Positions 36,377-48,660 of a stretch of 64,000 bases of DNA are shown in pieces. Below the pieces are notes generated by a model. That model had not been told where the DNA came from. It saw nothing but the letters and a program-made list of their open reading frames with translations, and did not search any database. The translations under genes and the position numbers were made by a program. The first letter of the stretch is position 1; the number at the start of each line of letters is the position of its first letter. The stretch comes from Sipunculus nudus. Its lineage: Eukaryota; Annelida; Sipuncula; Golfingiida; Sipunculidae. The stretch lies in the NCBI GenBank assembly GCA_026874595.1, contig CM049309.1:15218576-15282575 (forward strand), in the 5' to 3' direction.

Positions 36377-36454
36377 ACACAAGAGGCAAAGAATAAAAAG
36401 AAAGGAAGTGAGCCTGCTCCAGTGGAAGACATCACAGACTCTGATTCAGACTGA
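36377..36454 (+). CDS. Exon-like 3' coding cassette inside the 3.4-kb element (unknown protein C-terminus)
   Basis: After acceptor TTTATTTCTACAG a frame runs for 25 codons (TQEAKNKKKGSEPAPVEDIT, then DSDSD) and ends TGA at 36452-36454. AATAAA follows within 10 bp (36464-36469). A basic stretch followed by an acidic, Ser/Asp-rich end is typical of nuclear protein tails. Splice site, stop and polyA signal together make it look like a genuine last exon, either of the element's own gene or of a captured host gene. I do not recognise the protein and found no convincing upstream exon. Confidence 0.35.
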   Translation, partial: TQEAKNKKKGSEPAPVEDITDSDSD

Positions 36455-37955
36455 TGTTTTTTAAATAAACCTCTGTGCCTTACCAGTTACTCTTTTCTTT
36501 GTTGATACGTGAGAATATGTTTATCTGGTGTGAAGTTGTAAGCAGAAATGATATAAAATATGCAGCTGTAGTTTCAACAGAGATGAATCAACTCTATGGT
36601 TTAAATTCATTTTTTTGGCAAATATGAACATAATATAGATAAAATAATGGGGAAAGTGTTTTTCTACCTTTATATTCATGCGGATTATTTAACCATGTTG
36701 GTATAACAAAAGCTGGTTACCAATTTGCCATATCCTGCACACACTACAGAAACCCTGTCAATTCAAAATATGAAATAAATACTTATATATTCACAACGTA
36801 TGATATAAGCCCATGCAAAACATATCACATATTGGGTTGTGGGGAATATTTCAGGATATAGATAAATGTGTAAATGTTATAAAAATGTTTTTTTTGGATA
36901 TTTTGAAGGAAACATTTTTAAAATATCAAAAAAATGTAACTCACAAAATGTTAATAAAATATTATGAAAACATTTTTAAAATGTTTTACAAAAACATTTT
37001 TAAAACATCAAAATAACATTTTTAAAACGTTTTAGCAAAACGTTTTAAAAACGTTTTTTCGAACATACAAAAAAACATTATAAAAATATCACGAGAAAAC
37101 ATTTTCAAAACATTTTGCCAAACGTTTATAAAACATTTTAAAAATATTTTTGTGCTAGCTGGGTTAAACCACCAGGACTCGACGAGAACATTCCTAAGTC
37201 GTGACGTGCACGACGGTCATGTGACCAGCGGCCTTGGTGCTTTGAGAACGTTCCGTGAACTGTGTATACATAAAGTTACAGGATTAAACAGGAATCAGTG
37301 ATTGTATTTATATGGACTATATAGATAGTGTACCTTTAGTGGGAGTCTCCTCCAGAGAACTGTAAGTTCTTTTTCTTTATTACATTTTATTGTTTATGTT
37401 ACCCACTTCTTTCTCCTCTTTTTAGTATATATTTTAGCTTCAGCCAATCCTATAACCGTTTAAAAGAACCTTGAAATAAATTCCATCGAGGGTGTGACTT
37501 TACCCCCTCGCTAATTTAAGCACATAATACATTTTAATGCTTTTTATTTTAATATCATTTACCACATGAACGTTTGGAGGTTTAAAAGCTTAAATCATTA
37601 TATGAAAAATAAAATTGTCGCAAAATGTTATTTATATTTCTATAATACAAGATATACACCGATTCAACCTGATTTAAGAAATCCAGAAGAAATAAATAAC
37701 GAGAATGTAAACTTAATAAACATAAAGAAACAACTATCTGGAAGGGTTAATCTGAAACCGTATGGGGTAACCTGGAATCGATTTAAAGTTACTGGGGGTA
37801 ATCAGAAACCGCAACGCCGGACCAACGACGATGTACTTTATTTCCAAGCAGGGACGAGGGACACTTGATTAAGTCAATAAAGCTCTGCACATTACACGGA
37901 TGGAAGTCCTTATATTTATATTAGCCCATCATGTCATAATTCAAGGCTAGGTCAC

Positions 37956-37969
37956 GTTTCCATAGAAAC
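37956..37969. promoter_or_regulatory. RFX X-box-like site in the giant Shab intron
   Basis: GTTTCCATAGAAAC is an exact 6-2-6 palindromic X-box variant (GTTTCC-AT-AGAAAC). The flanking 37900-38200 sequence is not recognisably repetitive. Occupancy is unknown. Confidence 0.4.
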
Positions 37970-39596
37970 AACACGCAACTATCGATGTCCGTTGTTTTTT
38001 TAGAAAAAAACATCCGTTTGACGGCTTATTCACTTATATGTTTCCCAAAGCAAATGCGCATACAGTTTATATAAATATTAGGCCATATCAATAAAATTAT
38101 ATCCTTACAATTATCTTAGCAACGCAAAGCCATGTATTTAAGAACATGCGCAAAATACAGTACGCTCATCTTATGCCATTCGTTTTGTTCTGATGTTGAA
38201 CTTATAGAAATAGACCTAAAAATAAATATATATTTGGTTGCGTTAGATATCGGCAAATATATTCACAGCACGAAAAAAGAAAATCTGTTAAAAAGCAATT
38301 AAAAGGGAAATATTTTTGAGCAAGAGAAGACAGAAAAACATGGTTAAATGTTTGATAATCGCAGAAATATATTGAAAAGAATATATCTGAAAATTATTTC
38401 TTGATCTCATTAAGACGTTGTACATTTGAAACTATTTTAATACATATTGAATCTTGGATTAAGACATCTGACGATCTAATATAGCTTCGACAATAAGCAG
38501 AACATTGCGTTAACCCTAAACAATAAGAACGGGACGTTTAAGCGCCACAGGCCGTAACCAGTTGGGTAGGCATTAGAAGCCGATAGAGTGCAGGCATTGA
38601 TGGGTCCTGAATTGGTCAGGTATGATCCAATACAATGTCGGCGTGTGGCGAGGCAGTGCTGCTGCAGAGAACTTTGATTTGATTTAAACATCTATGCTGA
38701 CTTTCATCATATCCATGGAGAGACTGCAGACAGATAAATTTTGACTTCTTCTGAATAATTCATCCCGCCTCGAGAAATTTACAGACCTGAACAATGAGCT
38801 CGTCTCCAGTAGAACACCAGAGGACTCTATCATCTCTGGCAACGATACTAAACGTGTTATCTTTTTAGGCCCCACGCTGGGGGAGTCCGCTTTTTTCGAT
38901 ACATTTTGATCGTCGAGAGCCTGGGTGGCCCCTTCTTGGTTCCCGGGTTACTACTCTTGTATGACCTATAAGCTCTGGGTTACGGCAAGAAACCGTTTCG
39001 GTTAACTTTGTCTTCTTTGTCGGAATAACGTTTTATTTGGCTGCCTTTGTAGACGAATTACCGATTAATAGTATGCTGCAGTGCCTAAATAAGACACCTG
39101 GTTCGTTCTTAACAAAACAGCCAAGACGTCTATAATTGCGCTTAAAACCATTTAATTTTGACTGCCCTTTGAGCGGTTTCATCCTGATTGTTCGATCGAG
39201 TACAGCTAGGTGACTAAGAATAAAAAATAATAGAAAAAAAAAATTTTTTTTATGAGTGAGAGTTTAATGGTATTTTATGGAGATATCTGCGCAATGAAAC
39301 GATGAGTAAATCAAATGTACGTATCAAAATCTAAAGGATACATATTGTCATTCAACTCCCCTGCGGCCATGCCTCGGAAACGCCTTTTTCCTATGGAAAG
39401 GAAACGATGTTAATTGTGTCCAAAGGGGGTAAGATTGTATGATATATCTGAATAATATAACATTATTTTGAGAAGTTTGGTCGCGACGCCATCTTTCGAA
39501 AACAGCGTCAGTGAGTGAACTCGGGCCATGGAAAACCCGATCCGGACGAACCCGGCCGAAGTCGGTGGCGCGGTTCTGTTCCAAGAACGGGTAATA

Positions 39597-39600
<4 letters not shown>

Positions 39601-39641
<41 letters not shown>
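39601..39641. repeat. (TA)n microsatellite
   Basis: About 20 TA units. Confidence 0.95.
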
Positions 39642-39642
<1 letters not shown>

Positions 39643-40659
39643 CCTCAAAACGAGACCACCTTCGGGTGAAAGGTCAATAAACTTATTATTTCAGTCACAA
39701 TATAGCCATCAGGATAATAATGGCAGGTGGTTACGGAGGGGCTGGTCGTGTTACAGTGAGACTAGTGTCATTTCTTCATAATGACCCTATTAGACTATTC
39801 AGTATTTCCTCATAACAAATAATCTTTTTATTAGACGCCACCTATCTTCAAAACCATTAGGTCTCCGAAAAAAAAACATTCTTTATTATTCGCGCTGCTT
39901 TCCCAGCTGGAAAATTTATCCTGGCATCGGCTGAAGTAGGTAATTCAGAAATATAAAGATTAAATACATTAACAGAGCAAATATTTGGAGATTTATTGAA
40001 ACTGACGTAAAAACTGACTGGGCATATTTGCTCTTGTTACTTAAAATGGAAACAGCGTGAGAAATATTTGACCGTCAGTGACTCGTGAGAGTCAACTCAG
40101 TAATATTGGCGGCGGAATACATCAGTGGTCGTTTTTCTCTGGTCATCCGCCGGGACTACTTGAAGCCCGCGGGACTAGAAGTGGAATATCATGCCGTGCT
40201 AATACCTATCGAACAGTACCGGGCTTGGGTGAAGCATAGATTGCTTTCCCCGAGGCAAGGTCCTCCGGGGTGCCAGTCATCCTCTGCCGTTAAGAAAATA
40301 TGAACCAAGATATTATGAATCGTGCGTATTCCCCTCAGGTTCAGCAATGACTGATACATAATCTATAGGCATCTGTAAATCAATCCTAGAACCCACTCCT
40401 GAACAGCCAGCGTATGTCTAAGGTTAATCTAAACGTACTTCAGTCCTTATGTTTAAAAGTTCTATTGACGTCTCAAAATTCCAATACAGAAAAGGGTTAT
40501 CTTCCGAAACAGAGGGGCACTTAGAGTGGAACGGGGGAGTGGGGCCTTTTTTATATAAAAAAATAACATATGCTTAATACCGAAAAGCAGCGTCTGGTAA
40601 GGTTTTCTTCTCCACACCGCATGCGAGTGATATTGTACAAGTATAATAACATTCTCGAC

Positions 40660-40775
40660 ACACTTGTCTAACTCTGCCAGGGTGTATTACATAGTATGAA
40701 AATCAATTCTGCGACCTTGACCTTTGGCCCCCTGCCCTCAAAAACCAATACGGTTGTTTCTTCACCAGTTATGTC
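40660..40775 (-). repeat. Fragment of the TGACCTTTGACC tandem-unit repeat
   Basis: 'ctgcgaccttgacctttggccccctgccctcaaaaaccaatacggttgtttcttcacc' matches the units at 27780-28640 in the same orientation. It is a single truncated unit. Confidence 0.55.
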
Positions 40776-42449
40776 CGCTCGTGGCAATAATGGCTTTGCG
40801 TTTTTTACGTGCATTTAAATTAAAAGTTATCTGTTCATAAAGTTCCGCTACATGTAGCAGTCTTTGAAATAAATATGAAGATTGTACAGAATGATATGTT
40901 TCGATAAAGTTCTCACGATATAGGTTGTACAAAGTTCCGGTTCCGGTGTTCAATGTTTAAGCAAATTCCAAATTCTGAATTCATGATAAAGTCTACCTCT
41001 TGAATTTTGAAGTAGGTCTAATGGCCATTTGGCGTCAAATGTGAACCTATGAACGCGAAAATCTAGAGCAAGATGACCTTATTTACAAATACAAAATCAA
41101 AGGAACCTAAAGGGGCCTATTCCGATATCAGTGTCTTATCGCACACAAGTTTCTCGTTTTGTTAATATCCACGTGTTTAGAACATGGGGCGGCCCCCCAA
41201 AATATTCTATAGGTTAGGTAAACGTAAATAGCCCGTGGGTTTGTTCTGTGCAGGGTAGATTCCATCCAAAACAGAGAATGGGCCCAGATGTTATTGCCTG
41301 GTGCAAGGTGTGACGTCACAGGCAAAATTTAGATTTGACTTAAATCTGGCAATCCATGTCATTTGTATTCTTCCTTGGAAGTTTGGGGCTGACAGTGTCA
41401 GAAATACTAAGCTTTTGGCGCGATCTAGAATTTTTATGAATAGGGGATTTCCCCGTGTGTGACGTCACTGCCGTGTTGCCATTGCTCATAGATGTGCTAA
41501 CAGTTTATGAACAAATCACACAACCTCCTGTTTTTCTTTTTTTTTGTGGAAATAAAGAAAGAAAAAATGTTTTTCCTCCAGGAACTTGGTTCATTTATGT
41601 AAAATCTATAATAATATATTATAGGCTATTATGTTATATAATAATATAAAGAGATATGGATTACGTTTGCTTGACCTCTGAAGACGTTCATCAAGTAAAA
41701 CGAACCAGGTTTTTGCAAAGAACGTTTTGCAACTAGTGAAGTTTCAACATCGGCAAATATGCAATCAGCCACCTTAGGTTACATGATTTTTCTGTTTGTC
41801 AAAAATGTGGATAAACAAGCTCGTATTATAATAGAAGCATTATAAGAATTTCTTTTAACAATAATTACCTAGAGTTCATTAATATATACGGAGAATGTGT
41901 CATAACTTTTTTTAGAAAAAGGTAGGTCAATAGCAGGCTTAAAGAAAGAACAAGAAAATTGATTAAAGACAACGTGTTTGACGAACTCACGCTGATAACT
42001 GAGTTGATGGGATTGGCTTATTTTAAAAAATAACGAAATCCCGTAATTGACGTATTTTAAATCTGGAAATTCGGTGACAATATGCTAAGAATGGCCATGT
42101 TATTTTAATGTTATATATAGGAGGTTATACATGTAAGATCCAGGCACCATATACATCATAACCTGTCCATGCATAAGGAGAACGTACGTGTATTACAATT
42201 TGACAGCAGGCATGATGTGCTGCTTTATTTTAATTTAATTAGAACTGATATACATAGGTTGATATGAATGTCCAAAGTCGCATATGGGCAATCAACAATC
42301 TAGCCTTACATGGCCCAGGGGCTTATCTTTTGCCAACCCGGTAATCATGGCCGCCGGCTCTTCATTATGCAGCTTAATGTCTTTCGCGTCCAACAAACCC
42401 CGCAGGCTTGTGTCTCATTTAAATGTATGAGGCTATACATATTATTGAT

Positions 42450-42560
42450 GTAGTCAAGTCCACACCGCCCGAGTCCGAGCGCAGGCCACTGGAGTCCAAG
42501 TCCGAATCCTTGAGGTTCGAATCCAAGTCCACCTTCATTGAGTCCGAGTCATTTGGAACC
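42450..42560 (+). repeat. GAGTCCAAGTCC-rich repeat block, left part
   Basis: Repeated (G)AGTCC(G/A)AG(T) words, for example 'gagtccgagcgcagg', 'gagtccaagtccgaatcc' and 'gagtccgagtcattt'. A matching block lies at 43265-43380. The two probably form one dispersed element split by the minisatellite and the MITE between them. Confidence 0.55.
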
Positions 42561-42683
42561 CAAGTCTATGTAAACTTATTAATAGAAATTTAAAAATGAT
42601 ATTTTAGATAACCAAGCAAAGTTTAAATTAGTTAAGGGCTTTATCCTTGAATGTTTAATTATGTCCAGACACCGATGTAGAGC

Positions 42684-42864
42684 TAACATGTGGCATGTAT
42701 ATAGCCTTATTTGTTAACATGTGGCATGTATATAGCCTTATTTGTTAACATGTGGCATGTATATAGCCTTATTTGTTAACATGTGGCTTGTATATAGCCT
42801 TATTTGATAACATGTGGCATGTATATAGCCTTATTTGTTAACATGTCATGTATATAACATTTGT
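42684..42864 (+). repeat. 31-bp minisatellite, five copies plus a partial
   Basis: Units begin TAACATGTGGCATGTATATA and repeat at 42684, 42715, 42746, 42777 and 42808; a shortened copy starts at 42839. Units 1, 2, 3 and 5 are identical and unit 4 has two substitutions, so the amplification is recent. Confidence 0.95.
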
Positions 42865-42895
42865 TTTATATTCTGTTATTAGTTCACCCATGTAA

Positions 42896-43230
42896 GGCCA
42901 AAAAAAAATAAAAGGTATGGTTCTCAGGCACCGCCCGCATCAATTTTAAACCTCCACATCAAAAACTTTTATTTTGATTTTCAATAGAAACTTACCAATT
43001 TTGAGTTGCAGCCGCTCAGACATTTCTTTCAAGACGAAAAAATCATACAATTTCCTTTGTTATGTAGTGCCTTTACTTGTTTAGCAAAATAAATCTGTTA
43101 TTATCATGCTTTTCCCTTATCATTTAACTTTTTTATCGAAACATTTCAAAAATTAAAAATTAAAAAACGCCCGCCCGCATTGATTTATGAAAAAAAGTGC
43201 CTGAGAACCATACCTTTTTTTATTTTGGCC
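42896..43230. mobile_element. PIF/Harbinger-type MITE with TAA target duplication
   Basis: The ends are GGCCAAAA...GGTATGGTTCTCAGGCAC on the left and its reverse complement on the right (GTGCCTGAGAACCATACC...TTTTGGCC). TAA flanks both sides (42893-42895 and 43231-43233). A 3-bp TWA duplication with GG-starting inverted ends is the hallmark of PIF/Harbinger. At 335 bp and without an ORF it is non-autonomous. Confidence 0.87.
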
Positions 43231-43264
43231 TAAACCATCTGTTTATGGTATTTGACAGTTTTCT

Positions 43265-43380
43265 TTCTACTGGACTCGGCCCGATTTCTCAAGTACTTGC
43301 TTCCGAGTACAAGTCCGAGTTCAGAACCTTCGAGTCAAAGTCCAATACCGTACAAAAGTGGACTCGAGTCCGACATCACT
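43265..43380 (+). repeat. GAGTCCAAGTCC-rich repeat block, right part
   Basis: It contains 'ggactcggcccgatttctcaagtac', 'gagtacaagtccgagttc' and 'gtggactcgagtccgacatcactg', the usual end of this dispersed GAGTCC repeat. See the left part at 42450-42560. Confidence 0.55.
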
Positions 43381-44080
43381 GATAGATATGCAGTTGTAAC
43401 TTCATGTTTAATAAACTAAAAACTCTAGACGGCCTCACATGAATATTTTATAATGGCATAGTTACCGCAAAGAGCAAACGTCGTTCACTAATGTGTGCTT
43501 GGTTTAATTAGTTATCTTGAATTTAAAAGTATAATTATACACACAAACATACATTTGAACAAAACATATTTTCACAACCATTTTTTGCACACAGTTCATT
43601 TCAAAACTAGGGAAATTTCATTTTTAACGACATATATTTTTTCAGTGTTTCAACGATGTCATGTGGTTCACAGCATCATGACATCCCAGAATTCCCTACT
43701 GCTCCATCTAAAAAAAACCTGCCTTTTGGCTGAGGAATTGATGAAGACACATTACCAAAAGCATGGGTTAGCCATCAATTCTTAACTCCTTGTCAACGCG
43801 GATCCCAAAGTAGGTTAATTCCATTCGGAGAGATTATTTTGAGGGGTGGTTCTGTTAGCTTACAGGAAAAAGGTTTTATGGCATTTACAATTCGATACCA
43901 ATGCTTTCTGCTTATCTTAACCAATCAGATTACGTATCGATTTTGACTCCTACACGGACGGTCGCAAAGAAGTAAATGGATAGCTTGAACTCACAGGAAG
44001 AAAGCCGACATCACACTTTTCCCACCGGAAGGCTTTCATGCTTGTAGGCCCATATTGCGTCTGGCGCCTTATAGAAGGGG

Positions 44081-44364
44081 GGGGGGGGGGCATATCTAAT
44101 AAAAACGAACCAGTACAAGATTGTATCAAGAACTGAGTTTTTGTCTTGAACTAAGCGACTTATGCGGCCCGGTGGTACCCTCAGTGTGAACTGGAGGCAA
44201 TGTTCAAAATACAGTGCCAAATAAATACCTCCCCCCCCCCCCCCCCCCCAAAAAAAAAAAGAAGAAATGTTGACATTTAAAAGCACAGCCCTGTTATCTT
44301 AATTTACACTGAACAAGGGCGGATACAGGATATTAGAATATGGTAAGGGGGGGGGGGGGGGGGA
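44081..44364. repeat. G and C homopolymer tracts with a GGGCGGATCCAGG-type fragment
   Basis: G run at about 44078-44090, C run at about 44231-44249, G run at about 44347-44363. 'aagggcggatacaggatattagaa' (about 44318-44342) resembles the left end of the element at 53403. These tracts are prone to sequencing error. Confidence 0.6.
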
Positions 44365-44999
44365 TGGGGATGGGGAGAGCTATCAAACATCGAGGACAAT
44401 AGAAGTGGGATGCACCCTCGTATCCTATCAGACTTTAATGACGCGACATCGGGGTGTTTCGGAGCTCTCTCCGGGAATTAAACATGTAATTATCTATTTC
44501 CGAGATTTTTTTAGTTCTCAAAAGAGGGGACTCCCTCTGCCCCCCCACCCCCACCCCGCACATGCCCTATTGGCACAAGCATACACGACACCTTGTACTC
44601 CCTATTTTATTTCTGATCTTATTTTGACCAAAGTGACCATCGCTGGTTTAATCTAATTCTGAAGTCTCGGTTCTCTTTCACGTTGGAGGGGTAAAAATGC
44701 CCGCTATGATAGATTCACTTCCGGTATTACTTGACAGGCTATCGATTCGGGAAGTATACTCTCAGTTCTATCGCTTGTGCATAAAAAAACTTGGTTATAT
44801 TTATATCAAAAATAAAAATTATGGCGATTATGTTACTTTATAGTGACAAATCTTGAAGACCAAAGCCAATGTCACTTTTTTAACTCATCCGAATGACCAC
44901 AAGATATTGGTTTAAACATTTCGAGTAATTCGAGGGACAAATATGCAATTCTTCAAGCACTCTGACGAATCCAACTTTCATGGTGCTCCAAAGCTGTGT

Positions 45000-45175
45000 A
45001 TACCTCGCAGAATATATGCCTCTGTGACCTAAATTCGGGTTTCTAAAGAGATCTACCAAGGACTTCCCTGAATGTTGAGTTAGATGCTTCTAAGTCAAAC
45101 TATTACTATTTGAATTTAGCTTGTGGACGATGAGACGGCCAGACGAAGGCCTATCGCCATAGCTCGACTTTTATA
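45000..45175 (-). repeat. End fragment of a GACGGCCAGACG / AGCTATGGCGATAGG repeat
   Basis: On the minus strand 'cgagctatggcgataggccttcgtctggccgtc' is a diverged head of the TAGCTCAGCTGAC / GTCCGTC family, preceded by 'tgtgacctaaattcgggtttc'. It is truncated. Confidence 0.45.
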
Positions 45176-45584
45176 CACACGTGTTAAACGATTTCAAAAT
45201 TAGCCCATGCAGCAACCATGAAATGTTACATATCTTTATTTTCACACAAAATATAGTAAACTTTTATGCAAAACAGAAGATGTACTTTAAGTAATATTAC
45301 AACTAATAAATTACAATTATTTGATATAAAAGCATCAATAAAAATAATGGCAACATTAACATGTTCTGACAGTCCCGATAATTTATTCAACTTTCCCGGA
45401 GAATCTGGAATCTTAATCGATAATCAAATCTGTCATGGCCGGAAAGAAAGACATCTCCGCTTCTCCTGGCGGTCATGGACTACTTTACAGATGGATGTAA
45501 CGTCCTGTACCGGGTCCCTTTGGAGTTATTCTCGTCTAAAATCATTGATTACAGACCAAAGCTCTTAATTTCCATGGCAGGTCC

Positions 45585-45760
45585 GTTTATAACCTCCACC
45601 AAGGAGGTTATGATTTTGCATGTGTTGGTTCGTTTGTTGCAAATTTTGGGGTGATCTGGATCCAGTAATTTTTGCAGGAAAAATGCTGTATTTCCTACAA
45701 AGCCGTATGGGGGTAATGAGCTGCCTTGGTGCGGGTCTGCGCTCTCTGGGTGCTTTTCTA
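45585..45760 (+). repeat. 'CCTCCACCAAGGAGGTTATG' dispersed repeat, copy
   Basis: It begins with the CCTCC...GGAGG hairpin head and reads 'ggaggttatgattttgcatgtgttggttcgtttgttg', the common start of this family in marine invertebrates, followed by 'gatctggatcca'. Confidence 0.65.
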
Positions 45761-47721
45761 GTCTTATATATGTAAAGGCTTTCTGACATAGTAAAGTAAC
45801 CTTTCACCTCCAATGGATGTCCTCAAAGCACCGCCTTTTTTTTCATGCGACAGGTATTCTGTGCATCACGTGATTTACACGCCGTTACTCGGTAATTTTA
45901 CCAGAAGGGTATATTTGAAATTTCTTACTTGGGATAGTTTTACAAAATGATTATTTATGTGAAGTTACTAGGGCAATTTCAAACAAATTTTCATTTGAGC
46001 CCTGTTCCTTGGGAAAGTTTACCAGATAATCATTTGATCATTGTTACCGGCAAGTATTATGATATCATAATATGTTTTGCTGAATGTTGAATGTTCAAGT
46101 TGAGAGTACGTTTCAGAAACCAAATATATGACATGAAGAGCTATCTTTAAAACCGTTGGAGCTAGAAGCACCACATTTTATGGAAGAATCAGCCACATGT
46201 CAAACTTTATCGGATTGAGCTTAATATTTTGGTTATCTGCATTTACTAAGATTTTTTAGGGAAAAGACTAAAAAAACTTTTAAAATATTCTTCTCCGAAA
46301 CTGTCCAGTCAAATTGTTCAATATTTCACAGAAATAATCCCTGAATCAATCTCTCTCAAATTTGTTAGAATGGTTCCCGTTCGGTGATTTTGGGTTCTCT
46401 TATACTAATTGATTTTATCAAGATTTTTAAATATTTTAATAAATTTCAGAAATCTGATTATATTTGTTTATTCCAGCATAAACTTAACACCTACAGCATA
46501 TCTATGGGTATCATTTTAAAATATTAGTAAAACCCAAAGAAGTTTATTCTTATTTGGGGAGTTTATTAATTTATGATTTTATAGGGTATTTAAGTTTTGA
46601 ATGTACAAAATTAATATATTTTTAAAATTTTCACCCATAAACGTCTTCTTATTGGAGATACACATGAAAAAAATACGCATTTAAGAACATATGTTTACAA
46701 TTCCATAAGTAAAACAAATTTTTTTAATCATAAATGGCTATAAAATATTATGTAAAGTCAATTATATAAAACTAATAAAATTGTTTTTGAATCTTTGAAT
46801 TCCCAAAAATGCCAGTTTGTAAAGAATATTCTTAGCTTTCAGAATATTTTCATATGCCATAGACCCAAAGCAATAGTTTAGGTAACATCAAGGGAAAACT
46901 CATAGTTAAGTCAAAGAGGCCAAGAATAAGAACCGTGGTGGTTAGGTCAATTTTAGCTCTTGCTTCGTGTGTCAAATAAGAATCATAAAAGTATTGAAAA
47001 TGGACCAATTTTATGTTGATTAAATGTACCATGTCAACAAATTATGTTTTAATTTTCTGGCAAGCTTGCACAATTCGACGTATTATGTCTAGACTAATGA
47101 TATAATATAAATAAAAAGGTTCTCTCGCTCGCAATAAATATTTTGTTCTCAGCGTCAGTAGAACAACAATTTCTTGGTTTGGCCTGAATGGAAGGACGGT
47201 CGGATGAGCAGAAGACCTACTTGGATGTGAGGGCACTTGGGAGTATCGGCATTATTGGCAACAACTAAGTGTGACGATGTAAGAGCTAATCTAATTTTGC
47301 GTTTCACCAGAAGTACCAGCGCTTCGGATATCCATACCGAAAAAAAATTATCTAGATTCATGGAACAAACATTGGGGCATTCCGTAAGAGAGGCTTATAG
47401 AGGGGTCTTAGTAAATCAGTGGCTATTAATGGAAACAGAGAGCTGCTAAAACTCATTTATTGTCAAAGCGCATCGTGAAAGTTATATTATTATAACTTCT
47501 GGAAAGTAGCCCTTTTTATGTAAAATATCTTTCTACATCATCGTCATAAACACAGACAGTGTAATATAATTTTAACTATATTTATCGCAGGAGTATACGC
47601 TATTTTTTTTATTCAAATATTAGGTTCTGAATTCTAAAAAAAAATGAAAAATTAATAATAAAGAGCCATGGATGGGACGACGGGGTCTAAATTCATCACT
47701 TTCATGGCCATCTTACACAAC

Positions 47722-47722
<1 letters not shown>

Positions 47723-47816
<94 letters not shown>
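47723..47816. repeat. Compound (AC)n(AT)n microsatellite
   Basis: About 27 AC units pass directly into about 20 AT units. Confidence 0.95.
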
Positions 47817-47820
<4 letters not shown>

Positions 47821-48319
47821 CCCGTCTCTTGAATGTCGTCGATCAGTGGGGCACAAATTACCTGCTACATAAGAGTCCTTGTTCCGACGTTAATATACTA
47901 TCACTAGATTTCGTGTTTATAATCAGTGGAGACAGTGATGCAGTGGTTTTGTAAACGTGCGGGGGCCTGCAGCAGAACTCGGAGGGAAGAGATGGATGCA
48001 CTAGAGAGGAGACAGAGACGGGCTGCAATTACAAGAACAATCAACCAGTTTCATCTAATGGACTCGGCGTCTGGGGCAACTACCGCTGATGGTCTGTGGG
48101 CAGTTTCTACGACGCCGCACACCATTACGATCGGATTATCTTCTGTTATGCTCCAGTAGGACTCACTCCCGACGTGATTGGCGGTTCCCACAAACACTGG
48201 CAAACCCTGAGTGCACTCATGTGAACGATGGGTAATTTTCTAAGATGCCAGGGCACGTGAATGGAATATAAATACGAAATCTCGGATGTCCTGCAGATTT
48301 CTTCTGAGCTGTCGTTGTA

Positions 48320-48660
48320 TGTGTCCCTTCATTATCTTCGCAAGGAGGGTATGCCTTCATCCTCGTTTGCGCGGGTGTGTGTATGTGCGGGTGTTTGTGT
48401 GTTTGTTCACATCATAACTCACGAAATCCTGAACGGAATCTCATGAAATTTTCAAGATATTTTTAGAAATGGTCGATGGAGAATCGACTAGATTTTGGTG
48501 TTGATACGGCACATAAATTACCCGTATTCAGGAACTTCATCAACGAATATTCACAAATGTAAAGTCACTCATGCACGAATGAACCTGGAAATATGGGCCG
48601 AATAAGTGAATGCCCACACGGCGGAGTCCTGTATTCCGTTGAATGCAGATTTCTAGCTTC
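48320..48660 (+). repeat. 'GGAGGGTATGCCTTC' dispersed element, copy
   Basis: The head is 'cttcgcaaggagggtatg', followed by a GT-rich stretch 'gtgtgtgtatgtgcgggtgtttgtgtg', 'cataactcacgaaatcctgaacgg' and the end 'attccgttgaatgcagatttctagctt'. It is the plus-strand relative of 12594-12895. Confidence 0.7.

Larger units (their letters stand above)
33730..37163. mobile_element. 3.4-kb inverted-repeat element with AAAACATTTT subterminal arrays
   Basis: The left end CCCAGGTAGCACAAAACATT (33730) is mirrored at the right end as ATTTTTGTGCTAGCTGGG (to 37163). Inside each end lie about 300-350 bp of AAAACATTTTTAAAAC-like units (33730-34080 and 36865-37163). These are themselves nearly self-complementary and include a repeated 'agcgcataaatgtta' spacer on the left. 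The middle holds (TC)n/(TA)n tracts and an exon-like cassette at 36377-36454. No transposase was recognised and no clear target duplication was seen, so the superfamily is unassigned. Confidence 0.75.

Noticed and set aside
36813-37016. 67-aa ORF at the right end of the 3.4-kb element
   Set aside because: It is a reading of the AAAACATTTT subterminal array (Lys/Asn/Ile/Phe-rich); no protein family.
37566-37868. 100-aa plus-strand ORF
   Set aside because: Biased Asn/Lys/Tyr composition, no domain, no splice sites; likely chance.
42684-42864. Possible CRISPR-like array (31-bp repeats)
   Set aside because: Repeats are head-to-tail with no unique spacers, in a eukaryotic intron; it is a minisatellite.
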